Shown here: positions 16,596 through 26,269 of the stretch, in pieces | Layout: the number at the start of each line of letters is the position of its first letter | Position numbering within the stretch: position 1 is the stretch's first letter | DNA from: CAVAVT01 sp963592185 | GTDB taxonomy: Bacteria > Bacillota > Negativicutes > Selenomonadales > Selenomonadaceae | Assembly (NCBI GenBank): GCA_963592185.1 | Contig: CAVAVT010000004.1 | Location: 1 to 64,000, forward strand | Direction of reading: 5' to 3' | Length of the DNA: 64,000 nucleotides | The notes under the pieces: generated by a model | What the model saw: the letters and a program-made list of their open reading frames with translations, nothing else | Told to the model about the DNA's origin: nothing | Database searches by the model: none | Program-made: the position numbers and the translations under genes

Positions 16596-17332
16596 TTCTG
16601 CTGCTCCTTCTGCCCTGAAAGTTCACGGAGATGTGCAATCTCTATATCCGTCAAAGGTCTGTACTGTCCACGCTTAACTCCGGACAGATTCAATCCGGCA
16701 AATTCTATCCGCTTCAATGCTACCACATCAAAACCTATGGCTGCAAACATGCGTCTCACCTGACGGTTTCTTCCCTCATGAATTGTAATTTCCACCCTTG
16801 CGCCTCCCAGGGCAGGATTTCTATCAATGAGCACAGCCTTTGCCGGTGCTGTAGGTCCGTCATCCAGCTGTATTCCTTTTCTTAGCTTCTCCAAATCAGA
16901 TTCTGTGGGAATTGAGGAAAGCCTTGCTATGTAGGTCTTTTCAACCTCGTACTTAGGATGAAGCAGACCGTTCATAAGGTCTCCATCATTGGTTATGAGC
17001 AGCAGCCCCTCTGTATTGTTATCCAGTCTTCCTATTGGATAGACTCTCTCCTTCACATCCGGCAGAAGGTCCAGAACAGTTCTCCTCCCTCGCTCGTCCA
17101 TTGCTGTAGAGATAAATCCCTTTGGCTTATTCAAAAGAAAATATACATGCCTTTCTTGGGCTGTAATCCTCACTCCGTCCACTTCAATAATGTCTGAGTC
17201 TGGGTCTGCCTTTGTGCCAGCCTGAGTTACTACAGTTCCGTTTACAGTAACACGGCCTTCCTCTATTAATTTTTCAGAGGCCCTTCGGGACGCTATCCCG
17301 GCCTTACTTAAAATTTTCTGCAAGCGCTCCAA
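16592..17332 (-). CDS. rluB: 23S rRNA pseudouridine synthase, RsuA/RluB family
   Basis: 246 residues. An S4 RNA-binding domain occupies residues 1-60, followed by the synthase domain with the catalytic Asp in GRLDNNTEGLLLITNDG and the KTY and HEGRNRQVRRM motifs typical of RsuA/RluB/RluF. The RluB assignment (U2605 of 23S rRNA) follows the usual identity in Firmicutes and is probable rather than proven. The start codon is TTG at 17332, set by GGAGG eight bases upstream; no in-frame ATG is nearby. Confidence 0.9.
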   Translation of the reverse strand: MERLQKILSKAGIASRRASEKLIEEGRVTVNGTVVTQAGTKADPDSDIIEVDGVRITAQERHVYFLLNKPKGFISTAMDERGRRTVLDLLPDVKERVYPIGRLDNNTEGLLLITNDGDLMNGLLHPKYEVEKTYIARLSSIPTESDLEKLRKGIQLDDGPTAPAKAVLIDRNPALGGARVEITIHEGRNRQVRRMFAAIGFDVVALKRIEFAGLNLSGVKRGQYRPLTDIEIAHLRELSGQKEQQK

Positions 17333-17345
17333 AACATTACCTCCG

Positions 17346-18575
17346 CTAAATATTGTACAGTGGTTTTAATAAGCAGGATACCTTGTCTGCTATAAGGCAG
17401 AAAAAGGACTTTTTCTCGATGGATTCTGCTGCCACAAGAGGAACCGTTCCAATATCTTTGCCCTCATAGCTTATAAACAAATCTCCGATATGGTCTCCTT
17501 TGTTTATAGCCGCCTCTATCCGGTCAGGTGCTTCCACTCTAGTTTTTATTTTATCATCAATATCCGAATTGTCATCCTTGTCTATTGGGATATAAAAATC
17601 CTCTGCTGCCTTTAGCTGAACCTGTTTTTTTCTGCCAGAGGAAACATACACTGTCTTTACATCCTCATTTTCCTTTACCAGACGATGTTTTTTTATGTGC
17701 TCAAAGCCGTAATCCAGCATGGCGATGGAATCATTCCACATATAAAGACTGTCCAGCACAACAGCAATAAGCTGCACACCATCCCGTTTTGCTGCGGAAA
17801 CAAGACATCTACCTGCAGCATCCGTATATCCGGTCTTTACGCCGTTTCCGCCCTCATAAAGCCAAAGCATCCGGTTTTCATTCCCAAGGACCCTGTCGTA
17901 ATCATTATCCGCCCAGGGTATCTGCTTTTCCTTGGTGCTTACAATCTGCTCAAACATTGGATTTGAATTATATCCATAAGCGGCTATGAGCGCCATGTCA
18001 TAAGCTGTGGTGTAATGTTTCTCATCCGGAAGTCCGCTAGAATTCACAAAAAATGTATCCTTTGCACCAATGGAATGTGCCTTTTCAGTCATCATCTGCG
18101 CAAAGGCCGGCACACTGCCAGCGATATGCTCGGCAACAGCTACTGTAGCATCGTTTCCGGACACCAGCATCATGCCATACAAGAGGTCAAGCATCCTGCG
18201 TTTTTCCCCAGTCTCCAACCATATTGTGGAGCCCTCTGTCTTTGATGCATCCTCGCTGGCTGTCACTTCATCATTAAGATTGCCATTTTCCAGCGCAACA
18301 ATCAATGTCATTATTTTTGTGGTACTTGCTGGGTACTTAATATCCCTCATATTTCTTGAATAAATAACTTTGCCTGTTTTTGCCTCCATAACCACAGCAG
18401 ACTTGGCTGTAACATTTGGAAGAACATCTCCCGGCGGTGCTGCATATTCCTCAATCTCAGAAATTTCCTGTTCAGCCTCAGCGGCAGCCAAGGGCATTTT
18501 TCCTGTACCGTATTGAAAAAAAACAGCCATTATTACAACCATTAAAATTAATGGCAATACAGATACTTTACGCAT
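17346..18575 (-). CDS. D-alanyl-D-alanine carboxypeptidase (PBP5/DacF type)
   Basis: About 409 residues. A single N-terminal hydrophobic segment (residues 5-22) acts as signal or anchor. The serine beta-lactamase-type active site is complete: S-x-x-K in ASTTK (Ser at about 84), SGND, and KTG in GVKTGYT. The region after residue 280 resembles the PBP5 C-terminal beta domain, and the last 20 residues may form a membrane-associated helix. It trims the terminal D-Ala from peptidoglycan pentapeptides. The ATG at 18575 with GAGGTGA 8 bases before it is preferred over a GTG at 18587 that lies within that ribosome binding site. Confidence 0.92.
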   Translation of the reverse strand: MRKVSVLPLILMVVIMAVFFQYGTGKMPLAAAEAEQEISEIEEYAAPPGDVLPNVTAKSAVVMEAKTGKVIYSRNMRDIKYPASTTKIMTLIVALENGNLNDEVTASEDASKTEGSTIWLETGEKRRMLDLLYGMMLVSGNDATVAVAEHIAGSVPAFAQMMTEKAHSIGAKDTFFVNSSGLPDEKHYTTAYDMALIAAYGYNSNPMFEQIVSTKEKQIPWADNDYDRVLGNENRMLWLYEGGNGVKTGYTDAAGRCLVSAAKRDGVQLIAVVLDSLYMWNDSIAMLDYGFEHIKKHRLVKENEDVKTVYVSSGRKKQVQLKAAEDFYIPIDKDDNSDIDDKIKTRVEAPDRIEAAINKGDHIGDLFISYEGKDIGTVPLVAAESIEKKSFFCLIADKVSCLLKPLYNI

Positions 18576-18614
18576 TAAATGGGTCACCTCAAAATATATT
18601 AACCAAAAAATTTG

Positions 18615-21600
18615 TCAAAGCTGCCTTACTGTGCCCTTTCCCAAAAGATTTTCAAGGGCTGCAACAGCCTCATCACAGCCGTCAATCCAGTATTCTGGCT
18701 GGGTCTTTACAAGCTGTCTCTTCTCAACCATGTGAAGATATACTGTTCTATCTCCGTGATGGGCATAAAAAATCTTTTTCAGCTCATCATAGTTTTCCTT
18801 ATTTGCCTTCTCGCCCCTAATTTCGATATAAACCTCCGGCTGATAGCTTTCCAATGGACATACTTTTTCAGCAATGAGCTTTGCTCCATCGTCTGTGTTA
18901 TCCACCCGGCCCTCAATCATCAAGGCTGTGTCAGGCACCAAAGCATTAACATGCTCGTAGAAAACCTTTGGGAAAACAATGACTTCTATGCTGTGGGTAA
19001 AATCCTCCAGTACAGCAAAACACATGGTGTCGCCTTTTTTAGTTGATGTACGTCGGGCGGAAGCCAGAAGACCTCCTATTCGCACACGTTTTCTATCTGG
19101 AAGCTTTCCCTCCAGAAGCTCTGAAATAGGAGTAAAATTCCGTATTATATCCGCATAATCATCCAAGGGATGCCCCGTGATATAGAACCCGGTAATTTCC
19201 TTTTCCCACTCCAGTCTGGTGGCTGTGTCCGCCTCCGGAATATCTGGAAGCACAATATCGTCCGCCGTCCCCATAGTATCCTCGGTGAAAAGTCCTATCT
19301 GTCCAGAGGCTGCATCCTTCTGCACCAATGCTGCCGCATCCACAGCCTGTGGAAGCACAGCCAAAAGCTGCGTTCTCTTTGCACCTAAGGAATCAAAGGC
19401 TCCGCACTTTATAAGATTCTCCACCACTCTTTTGTTCATGGTGTGCATATCCGCCCTATTGCAAAAATCCGACAGGGATTTAAATGGACCGCCATCCTTC
19501 CTGGTCTGTTCCATTTTCTCAATGGCTGCTTCTCCCACATTCTTTATTGCTGCAAGTCCGAAGCGGACAGCATCCCCATCCACACTGAAGGAGGCTGAGC
19601 TGGCATTGATATCCGGCGGCAGTATTTTTATTCCCATGCGGCGACATTGCTCGATATACACCGCAACCTTGCCATTTGTATCCATTACGCTGGTAAGCAT
19701 TGCAGCCATAAACTCCTGTGGATAATGTGCCTTTAGGTAGGCTGTCTGCCAAGCTACATATGCATATGCAGCACTGTGGGACTTGTTAAAGCCATAATCC
19801 GCAAAATGAGTCAGCAAATCAAAAATTTTATTTGCCAATTCATCATCTATTCCATTTTCCTTTGTCCCCTTAAGGAAATTTTCCTTTTGAGCCATAAGGA
19901 TTTCATGCTTCTTTTTTCCCATGGCACGGCGAAGCAAATCCGCCTGTCCCAGGCTGAATCCTGCCAGTACCTGCACAATCTGCATTACCTGCTCCTGATA
20001 AAGAACCACTCCATATGTTTCCTTCAGGATTGGCTCCAAAAGCGGATGCATGTAGGTAACAGTCTTTTTCCCATGCAGACCGTCAATAAAGTCAGTTACC
20101 ATGCCGCTTCCCAAAGGTCCGGGACGGTACAGTGCAACTGTAGGAATAAGGTCCGTGAACCCCTTAGGTCTTAAATCCTTTACCAGATTGGTCATTCCCT
20201 GGGACTCCATTTGGAAAACAGCCCCTGTACGGCCCTCGCAAAGCATTTTTGAAGTTTCGCTGTCCTCAAGGGGAATTTTGCTTAAATCAATATCTAAGCC
20301 GCGGCTCTGCTTGATATTTTTCACACAGTCTGAAAGCACAGTAAGTGTTCTAAGGCCCAGGAAGTCCATTTTCAAAAGCCCCAGTTCCTCAACATGGTCC
20401 TTGTCATACTGTGTAACTAATGTTCCATCCGATACCTGTACCGGGAGGTATTCCGTAAGAGGATCCCTTGCAATAACCACTCCGGCAGCATGGGTTGAAG
20501 AATGTCTTGGAAGCCCCTCCACAGCCCGTGCCAAGTCCACAAGACGCTTTACATCCGGACTGCCTTCATAGGCGGTTCTAAATTCCGAGGAACCCTTAAG
20601 AGCCTTATCCAGAGTCATTCCAAGCTCTGAGGGTATCAGCTTTGCCACCCGGTCCACGTCATTATAGGGCATATCCAGAGCACGTCCCACATCACGGATG
20701 GCGCCCTTTGCCGCCATGGTTCCGAAGGTTACTATCTGTGCTACATGGTCCTCACCATAACGGCGCTTTACGTACTCAATAACCTCCCCACGGCGGATAT
20801 AGCAGAAATCCACGTCTATATCTGGCATGGTAACACGCTCTGGATTGAGGAAGCGCTCAAAAAGCAGCGCATACTTTAGGGGGTCTATGTCTGTTATCCC
20901 TAAAACATACGCCACAATACTTCCGGCAGCGGAGCCTCTGCCCGGCCCCACGGCGATTCCAACACTTCTGGAATAATTTATAAAATCCCACACTATAAGG
21001 AAGTAGCTGTCAAATCCCATTCTGTGAATGATTCCAAGCTCATAGTCCAGACGTTTTCTAATCTCTGGCGTTATTTCCTCATATCGATCAGCAATCTTTT
21101 CCTCGCAAAGCTTTCTGAGATACATTTCATCCGTCATGCCCTCAGGAAGCGGAAAATTCGGAAGATGTCTGCTGTTGAAGTCGAAGGTTACATTACAGCG
21201 TTCGGCAATTTTCTGGGTATTTGCCAATGCCTCTGGATGCTCTGGGAAAAGCTTTGCCATTTCATCAGGAGATTTTACGTAATAATCGTCACTGTTAAAA
21301 CGCATCCTATCTGAATCGTTCATTGTACGGCCCGTCTGAATGCACAAGAGAACCTCATGGAACTCACTGTCTTCACGCTTTAAATAATGGGCATCATTTG
21401 TAACAACCAAGCCCACATCGTATTTTTCAGCCAATTCAATAAGTCCCTGGGAAGCCTTTTCCTCCTCCGGAAGACCATGCTTCTGAATTTCTATAAAGAA
21501 ATTTTCCCTGCCAAAAATATCAATGTATTCCTCTACAGCCAAAGCCGCCCCTTCAGGATTATCTCTGAGGAGCATTTGCGGAACTTCCCCAGCTATACAT

Positions 21601-22040
21601 GCCGAAAGACAGATTATGCCCTTGTGGTACTTTCGTAAAAGCTCCTTGTCAACACGGGGCTTGTAATACATTCCCTCAATATTTGCCAGGGATACAAGCT
21701 TCACAAGATTTCTGTATCCTTCATTATTTTCAGCCAGCAGTATTAGGTGGTAATACCTAGTTCCATTCACTTCAAAATTATCGTGTCGTGAGGCTGGAGC
21801 GAGATAAACCTCGCAGCCAATGATTGGGCGGATGCCCTCCTTTACCGCAGCCTTGTAAAAATCTATAACTCCGTACATATTGCCATGGTCCGTTATTGCC
21901 ACAGAATCCATTCCCATGGCCTTTACCTGCTGGATCAGCGGTTTTATCCTGTTAGCACCATCCAGCAGACTGTACTCAGTATGAACATGCAGGTGGGCAA
22001 AGGGAATATTGCCCTGATTTACAGTTTCCATATTCTTCAT
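18615..22040 (-). CDS. dnaE: DNA polymerase III alpha subunit DnaE
   Basis: About 1141 residues. Order: PHP domain with intact metal ligands (HLHVHTEYS, TDHGN, CEVYL, TNDAHYL), palm and fingers with the three catalytic aspartates around MPDIDVDF, a helix-hairpin-helix region, and a C-terminal OB domain (VRIGGLLASARR). A full PHP set is compatible with PHP-based proofreading, as shown for some DnaE proteins. I start at the ATG at 22040 (AAAGGGG upstream; the ATG at 22031 is an alternative); the frame is open for 120 more bases but that stretch contains the rnjA terminator. In bacteria with PolC, DnaE extends primers; PolC is encoded 22 kb away in this window. Confidence 0.95.
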   Translation of the reverse strand: MKNMETVNQGNIPFAHLHVHTEYSLLDGANRIKPLIQQVKAMGMDSVAITDHGNMYGVIDFYKAAVKEGIRPIIGCEVYLAPASRHDNFEVNGTRYYHLILLAENNEGYRNLVKLVSLANIEGMYYKPRVDKELLRKYHKGIICLSACIAGEVPQMLLRDNPEGAALAVEEYIDIFGRENFFIEIQKHGLPEEEKASQGLIELAEKYDVGLVVTNDAHYLKREDSEFHEVLLCIQTGRTMNDSDRMRFNSDDYYVKSPDEMAKLFPEHPEALANTQKIAERCNVTFDFNSRHLPNFPLPEGMTDEMYLRKLCEEKIADRYEEITPEIRKRLDYELGIIHRMGFDSYFLIVWDFINYSRSVGIAVGPGRGSAAGSIVAYVLGITDIDPLKYALLFERFLNPERVTMPDIDVDFCYIRRGEVIEYVKRRYGEDHVAQIVTFGTMAAKGAIRDVGRALDMPYNDVDRVAKLIPSELGMTLDKALKGSSEFRTAYEGSPDVKRLVDLARAVEGLPRHSSTHAAGVVIARDPLTEYLPVQVSDGTLVTQYDKDHVEELGLLKMDFLGLRTLTVLSDCVKNIKQSRGLDIDLSKIPLEDSETSKMLCEGRTGAVFQMESQGMTNLVKDLRPKGFTDLIPTVALYRPGPLGSGMVTDFIDGLHGKKTVTYMHPLLEPILKETYGVVLYQEQVMQIVQVLAGFSLGQADLLRRAMGKKKHEILMAQKENFLKGTKENGIDDELANKIFDLLTHFADYGFNKSHSAAYAYVAWQTAYLKAHYPQEFMAAMLTSVMDTNGKVAVYIEQCRRMGIKILPPDINASSASFSVDGDAVRFGLAAIKNVGEAAIEKMEQTRKDGGPFKSLSDFCNRADMHTMNKRVVENLIKCGAFDSLGAKRTQLLAVLPQAVDAAALVQKDAASGQIGLFTEDTMGTADDIVLPDIPEADTATRLEWEKEITGFYITGHPLDDYADIIRNFTPISELLEGKLPDRKRVRIGGLLASARRTSTKKGDTMCFAVLEDFTHSIEVIVFPKVFYEHVNALVPDTALMIEGRVDNTDDGAKLIAEKVCPLESYQPEVYIEIRGEKANKENYDELKKIFYAHHGDRTVYLHMVEKRQLVKTQPEYWIDGCDEAVAALENLLGKGTVRQL

Positions 22041-22109
22041 TACCCCTTTCAGCAGACAGATAATATAAGTATAACATTTTACAGCCCTATGTGCGATAGT
22101 CTCTGCCAT

Positions 22110-22155
22110 ATAAAAAAGACAGGAGCACGGCACTGAGTACCAATCTCCTGTCTTC
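22110..22155 (-). terminator. Terminator of rnjA
   Basis: AAGACAGGAG (22116-22125) pairs with CTCCTGTCTT (22145-22154). On the minus strand the stem is followed by six T (A-run 22112-22117). It begins 15 bases after the RNase J stop, and shows that dnaE is separately transcribed from the short region at 22041-22110. Confidence 0.88.
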
Positions 22156-22169
22156 TTCACGAAGGCAAA

Positions 22170-23834
22170 TCAAACCTCCATAATAATCGGTAAAATCATC
22201 GGACGGCGGCGAGTCTTCTCAAAGAGATATCTTCCCAAAGCGTCACGAACATTGGACTTGATGGCAGCCCATTCTGTTATGTTGTTTTCCTCACAACGCT
22301 CCAATGCTGCACAGACTCTTTCCTTAGCCTCGTCCATAAGCTCCTCGGATTCACGAACATACACGAATCCTCTGGATACTATATCAGGACCGGCAACAAT
22401 GTGCCCGGAGGATTTTTCCATGGTCATTACTATGATGAGTATACCATCCTGCGAAAGCTGTCTGCGATCTCTAAGAACGATATTTCCAACATCGCCTACA
22501 CCAAGACCGTCAACCAAAACACGTCCGCTGGTAACTTTTCCAGCTATATTGCCTTTTTCCCGGGTAAATTCCAATACCTGTCCGTTTTCAGCAATGAAAA
22601 CATTTTCCTTGGGCATTCCAAGGTCAGTTGCCAGCTTGGCATGTTTTACAAGCATTCTGTATTCACCATGTACAGGAATAAAGAACTTAGGACGAACCAG
22701 GTTATGCATGAGCTTAAGTTCCTCCTGGCTTGCATGTCCTGACACATGGATTCCGTTTCCACGACCGTATACTACGTTTGCACCGAGCTTCAAGAGATTA
22801 TCTACAGTCCTTGAAACAAGCTTTTCATTACCCGGAATAGGAGTTGCTGAAATAATAACCGTATCTCCCGGAACAATAGTTACCTTCCGGTGATCCGAAG
22901 TAGCCATACGGGTCAGTGCAGACATTGGCTCTCCCTGGCTTCCGGTGGTAACAATCACCACACGGTCCATTGGGAAGTTATTAGTTTCATCAATATCGAT
23001 GATTGTCCCCTCTGGAGCATGTATATATCCAAGCTCCAAAGAAATATTTACAACATTAATCATGCTGCGTCCAAGCACAGCCACCTTGCGGCGGTATCTG
23101 ACAGCGGTGTCAATGACCTGCTGTATTCTTGATACATTTGAAGAAAATGTTGCAATAATGATTCTTCCACGGGCATTATGGAAGGATTTTTCAAATGCGG
23201 CTCCAACAGTACGCTCACTTGGGGTATGTCCCTCACGTTCAGCATTTGTACTGTCCGCCATCATCACAAGTACGCCCTTGTTGCCCAGCTCGGAAAACCT
23301 GCGGAAATCCGTCATTTTGCCGTCAACAGGAGTGTAGTCAAGCTTAAAGTCACCAGTATGAACAATCATACCTACAGGTGTTTTAATAGAAAGACCTACA
23401 GCATCAGGAATACTGTGATTTACACGAATAAAGCCAACACTAAAACATCCCGCATTAATTATATCGCCCTGCATTACGGGATGGAGATTACTGGAATCAA
23501 CATGATTCTCCTGCAATCTTCCCTCAAGGATACCCAAAGTCAGTCTTGTGCCATACACAGGAACATTCATCTGCTTGAGAACAAACGGCAGTGCGCCGAT
23601 ATGGTCCTCGTGTCCGTGGGTAAGCACAATAGCCTTGACCTTGTCCTTATTTTCCAGCAAATACGTAATATCCGGAATAACAAGATCTATTCCAAGCATA
23701 TCCTCATTTGGGAACATAAGGCCGGCATCAATCAGAAGAATTTCGTCGTCAACACGGATGACGGTCATGTTCTTACCAATCTCGCCCAAGCCGCCCAGAG
23801 GGATTATTTGTAACTTTTGTGGTCCCTTTGCCAA
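22170..23834 (-). CDS. rnjA: Ribonuclease J
   Basis: 554 residues. A metallo-beta-lactamase/beta-CASP enzyme with 5'-3' exonuclease and endonuclease activity in mRNA turnover. The zinc motif HGHEDHIG is at residues 73-80, further ligands lie in HTGDFKLD and in the beta-CASP block (ATFSSNVSRIQQ, GSQGEPMSAL, SGHASQEEL, PVHGEYRM). The C-terminal domain of about 100 residues is present. The start is TTG at 23834 with GGAGGTG ten bases upstream. Whether it is RNase J1 or a sole RNase J cannot be decided here. Confidence 0.95.
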   Translation of the reverse strand: MAKGPQKLQIIPLGGLGEIGKNMTVIRVDDEILLIDAGLMFPNEDMLGIDLVIPDITYLLENKDKVKAIVLTHGHEDHIGALPFVLKQMNVPVYGTRLTLGILEGRLQENHVDSSNLHPVMQGDIINAGCFSVGFIRVNHSIPDAVGLSIKTPVGMIVHTGDFKLDYTPVDGKMTDFRRFSELGNKGVLVMMADSTNAEREGHTPSERTVGAAFEKSFHNARGRIIIATFSSNVSRIQQVIDTAVRYRRKVAVLGRSMINVVNISLELGYIHAPEGTIIDIDETNNFPMDRVVIVTTGSQGEPMSALTRMATSDHRKVTIVPGDTVIISATPIPGNEKLVSRTVDNLLKLGANVVYGRGNGIHVSGHASQEELKLMHNLVRPKFFIPVHGEYRMLVKHAKLATDLGMPKENVFIAENGQVLEFTREKGNIAGKVTSGRVLVDGLGVGDVGNIVLRDRRQLSQDGILIIVMTMEKSSGHIVAGPDIVSRGFVYVRESEELMDEAKERVCAALERCEENNITEWAAIKSNVRDALGRYLFEKTRRRPMILPIIMEV

Positions 23835-23973
23835 AAAATTACACCTCCAATATTATATTTTTTAAATTAATAATCTAAGTCCGAACCGTACAATTAGAAA
23901 AAATACAAGAAAAATCGACCGTTCTGCTCATTAATTTTTATTATATAACCCTACTGCCATAAATGTAAAGGCA

Positions 23974-25350
23974 TTATTTACTGAAGAACATAGCGTAATA
24001 GCCATTAAAGAAAATATAAAGAACAATTACAGGCAGTATGAATGTAGCATAGAAACGAATCCATTTTGGGAATGCAAGACCCGCACCAGTATCGGCCTCC
24101 TTAATGAATGCATTCCAGCCCCAGCCATACTTGCTCATGCAGAATGCCAAATATACAAGGCTTCCCAATGGCAGAAGATTGTAACTTACGATAAAGTCCT
24201 CCAAATCCAGAATTCCAGAGCTTCCGCCAAATGGATGTACCCAGCTCAGAACATTGAAGCTCAGTGCGCAGGGCAGGGAAAGAAGGAACATGATAGGAAT
24301 ACCCCATCTAATTACCTTTTTACGGTCACAATTCAAAAGCTCGCTGAAGCAGCAGATGATATTTTCAAATACCGCAATAATGGTGGACAAGGATGCGAAC
24401 AGCATGAACAGGAAGAACAGACTTCCCCAAAACTGTCCCCACATCATATTGTTAAATACGTTAGGCAGAGTCACAAAGAGAAGGTTCGGACCGCTGTCAG
24501 GGCTTACACCATAGCTGAAACATGCCGGGAAAATAATAAGTCCTGCCATAATTGCCACAAAGGTATCGAGACAAATTACCCATATTGCTTCTCCGGTAAG
24601 GCGCTTTTCCTTGCCGATGTAGCTGCCAAATATTGCAAGCGCACCAATTCCCAAGGACAGTGTGAAAAATGCCTGGCTCATTGCCGCAAAAATTACTTCA
24701 TTCCATCCAAATTCAGCCAGCTTGGAAAAATCAGGATAAATATAATAGCTAAGACCAATTTCGCTGTTTGGAAGAAGAACAGAATTAACCGCCAATACCA
24801 TCATGAGAAGAATAAGGCATACCATCATAGTCTTTGTGATTCTTTCTACGCCGGATTTTACCCCCAGATAGCACACTCCGGCACCAATCAGGACTATTGC
24901 AGCCATATATCCAACCAAAGTAACAGGATCAGACAAAAGCTCTCCAAATACGCCTCCTACACCGGCTGCATCCAGACCGCTCAGTCCTCCAGAGGCTGTT
25001 TTATAGCAGTAGTACAGCATCCAGCCAGAAACAGTGGTATAGAACATCATGAGGCACATGTTGCCAGCAATAGCACCATACTTATAAAGATGCCATTTAG
25101 TACCCTTTGGCTCCAGCACATCAAATGAACGTGCAGGACTTTTCTGGCTTGCACGGCCAACAGCAAATTCTGACACCATAATCGGCAGACCTAAAATAGC
25201 CAAAAACACCAAATAAATCAGTACAAAGGCTGCACCTCCGTACTGTCCGGTAATATATGGAAATCTCCATACATTTCCAAGTCCAATGGCACATCCTGCA
25301 GAAACCAGAATGAAACCCAATCGGGAAGAAAAACTTCCTCTTTCCATCAT
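23974..25350 (-). CDS. Sodium-dependent transporter, NSS (SNF) family
   Basis: 458 residues with eleven to twelve membrane segments. The start of TM1, SAGCAIGLGNVWRFPYI, is the family signature that forms the substrate and Na+ sites, and SEFAVGRASQ follows TM2. Bacterial members (LeuT, MhsT, TnaT) import neutral or aromatic amino acids with Na+. The length and loss of a twelfth helix match MhsT-like short members. Substrate is unknown. Its own promoter lies 70 bases upstream, and the 139 bases after its stop show no clear terminator. Confidence 0.92.
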   Translation of the reverse strand: MMERGSFSSRLGFILVSAGCAIGLGNVWRFPYITGQYGGAAFVLIYLVFLAILGLPIMVSEFAVGRASQKSPARSFDVLEPKGTKWHLYKYGAIAGNMCLMMFYTTVSGWMLYYCYKTASGGLSGLDAAGVGGVFGELLSDPVTLVGYMAAIVLIGAGVCYLGVKSGVERITKTMMVCLILLMMVLAVNSVLLPNSEIGLSYYIYPDFSKLAEFGWNEVIFAAMSQAFFTLSLGIGALAIFGSYIGKEKRLTGEAIWVICLDTFVAIMAGLIIFPACFSYGVSPDSGPNLLFVTLPNVFNNMMWGQFWGSLFFLFMLFASLSTIIAVFENIICCFSELLNCDRKKVIRWGIPIMFLLSLPCALSFNVLSWVHPFGGSSGILDLEDFIVSYNLLPLGSLVYLAFCMSKYGWGWNAFIKEADTGAGLAFPKWIRFYATFILPVIVLYIFFNGYYAMFFSK

Positions 25351-25420
25351 AAAACTTCCTTTCAGAATAAAGTTAAAATAAATACCAGCAATCCGAACCT
25401 AAAATAGTCGCATTAATAAT

Positions 25421-25448
25421 TTTATAATATATCTTTCTATAATGTCAA
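25421..25448 (-). promoter_or_regulatory. Sigma-A promoter of the NSS transporter gene
   Basis: Minus-strand TTGACA (25443-25448) and TATAAA (25421-25426) with a 16-base spacer; a TAAAAT three bases on would give 18. It is about 70 bases upstream of the ATG at 25350 and just beyond the terminator of the preceding gene. Confidence 0.65.
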
Positions 25449-25462
25449 TCTTGCGTAGATAA

Positions 25463-25498
25463 CAAAACGCTGCCACAATCCTTGGATTATGACAGCGT
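25463..25498 (-). terminator. Terminator of the 3D-domain gene
   Basis: ACGCTG (25468-25473) with CAGCGT (25493-25498), and an inner AATCC (25477-25481)/GGATT (25484-25488) stem, followed on the minus strand by TTTTGTT. It lies directly after the stop of the 3D-domain gene. Confidence 0.6.
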
Positions 25499-25503
25499 GA
25501 AAA

Positions 25504-26118
25504 TCAATTTAATACGTAAATCTCAAGAACCTGACGGCCAAATGCCAGTGCTTCTTCATGGGTATCAAAGGCAACATCTATGGTATTGCCCTGCACTCCC
25601 CATCCAATATCCTCAGCAACAGCCTCGCCATAGTTAGGAATATATACATGGGTCCCAATAGGAATAAATGAAGGATCCACCGCAATAACGCCATGACGTA
25701 CCGGTGTTCCCGATGCTGTATGGGCGGAATTCCCCGGATCTTGCGCACTGTATGCTGTAGCTTCAACTGTGATAATCTGACCGTGTGTAGGAGCAACAGG
25801 CATTGCAGGGGGTTCCTGTCCTCCACTGAGCTGTTTATAGGTTTCTGGTCCGCAAACTCCATCTACCTTCAGCTTATTCATCTCCTGGAATCTCTTTATA
25901 GCACTTACGGTTTTAGGACCGCATATGCCGTCTGCTGTATCCTTCAGATATCCCTGGTCAATGAGAAAGGTCTGAACTTTCTTCACATGGTCCCCACGCA
26001 TCCCCTGCTTTACAGCAAATCCAGAGGCGAAGGCTGACAGGCTCATGCACAACATGACACAAAATGTTAAAAGGGAAATAATCAATAATCTAGGTTTCTT
26101 ATTCTTCGAATCCAACAA
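25504..26118 (-). CDS. Secreted peptidoglycan-binding / 3D-domain protein
   Basis: 204 residues. A signal peptide (basic KNKK then a hydrophobic core ending SAFAS) is followed by a PG_binding_1 domain (about residues 35-95: RGDHVKKVQTFLIDQGYL, GPKTVSAIKRFQ) and a C-terminal 3D domain with VEATAYS, GVIAVDPSFIPIGT and the three-Asp part VAEDIGWG / IDVAFDTHEEA. This is the core of the MltA/RpfB/SleB-associated barrel, so a lytic role on cell-wall glycan is likely. Start: TTG at 26118, eight bases after AAAGGAG; the frame is open for 234 bases upstream but that part covers the promoter and the trmD terminator. Confidence 0.85.
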   Translation of the reverse strand: MLDSKNKKPRLLIISLLTFCVMLCMSLSAFASGFAVKQGMRGDHVKKVQTFLIDQGYLKDTADGICGPKTVSAIKRFQEMNKLKVDGVCGPETYKQLSGGQEPPAMPVAPTHGQIITVEATAYSAQDPGNSAHTASGTPVRHGVIAVDPSFIPIGTHVYIPNYGEAVAEDIGWGVQGNTIDVAFDTHEEALAFGRQVLEIYVLN

Positions 26119-26166
26119 TAAAACCACTCCTTTGTTGTTTTTGAGAATAACCATAATATTGAATAT

Positions 26167-26195
26167 ATTATATATGCATATAATAATTGAGTCAA
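26167..26195 (-). promoter_or_regulatory. Sigma-A promoter of the 3D-domain gene
   Basis: Minus-strand TTGACT (26190-26195) and TATAAT (26167-26172) separated by exactly 17 bases, about 50 bases upstream of the TTG start. Confidence 0.8.
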
Positions 26196-26212
26196 AAATT
26201 ATACAATAATAC

Positions 26213-26244
26213 AAAATCCGCCTGGAATATTCCAAGCGGATTTT
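26213..26244 (-). terminator. Terminator after trmD
   Basis: AAAATCCGC (26213-26221) pairs with GCGGATTTT (26236-26244), and TGGAATATTCCA inside continues the stem. On the minus strand ATTTTGTATT follows, a modest U-tract. It lies 26 bases after the trmD stop. Confidence 0.75.
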
Positions 26245-26269
26245 TAGTCCAATGCAAAAGCAGCATATT

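Noticed and set aside
22041..22160. Forty extra residues before DnaE
   Set aside because: The open frame spans the rnjA terminator hairpin and has no ribosome binding site; the conserved protein begins at the ATG near 22040 or 22031.
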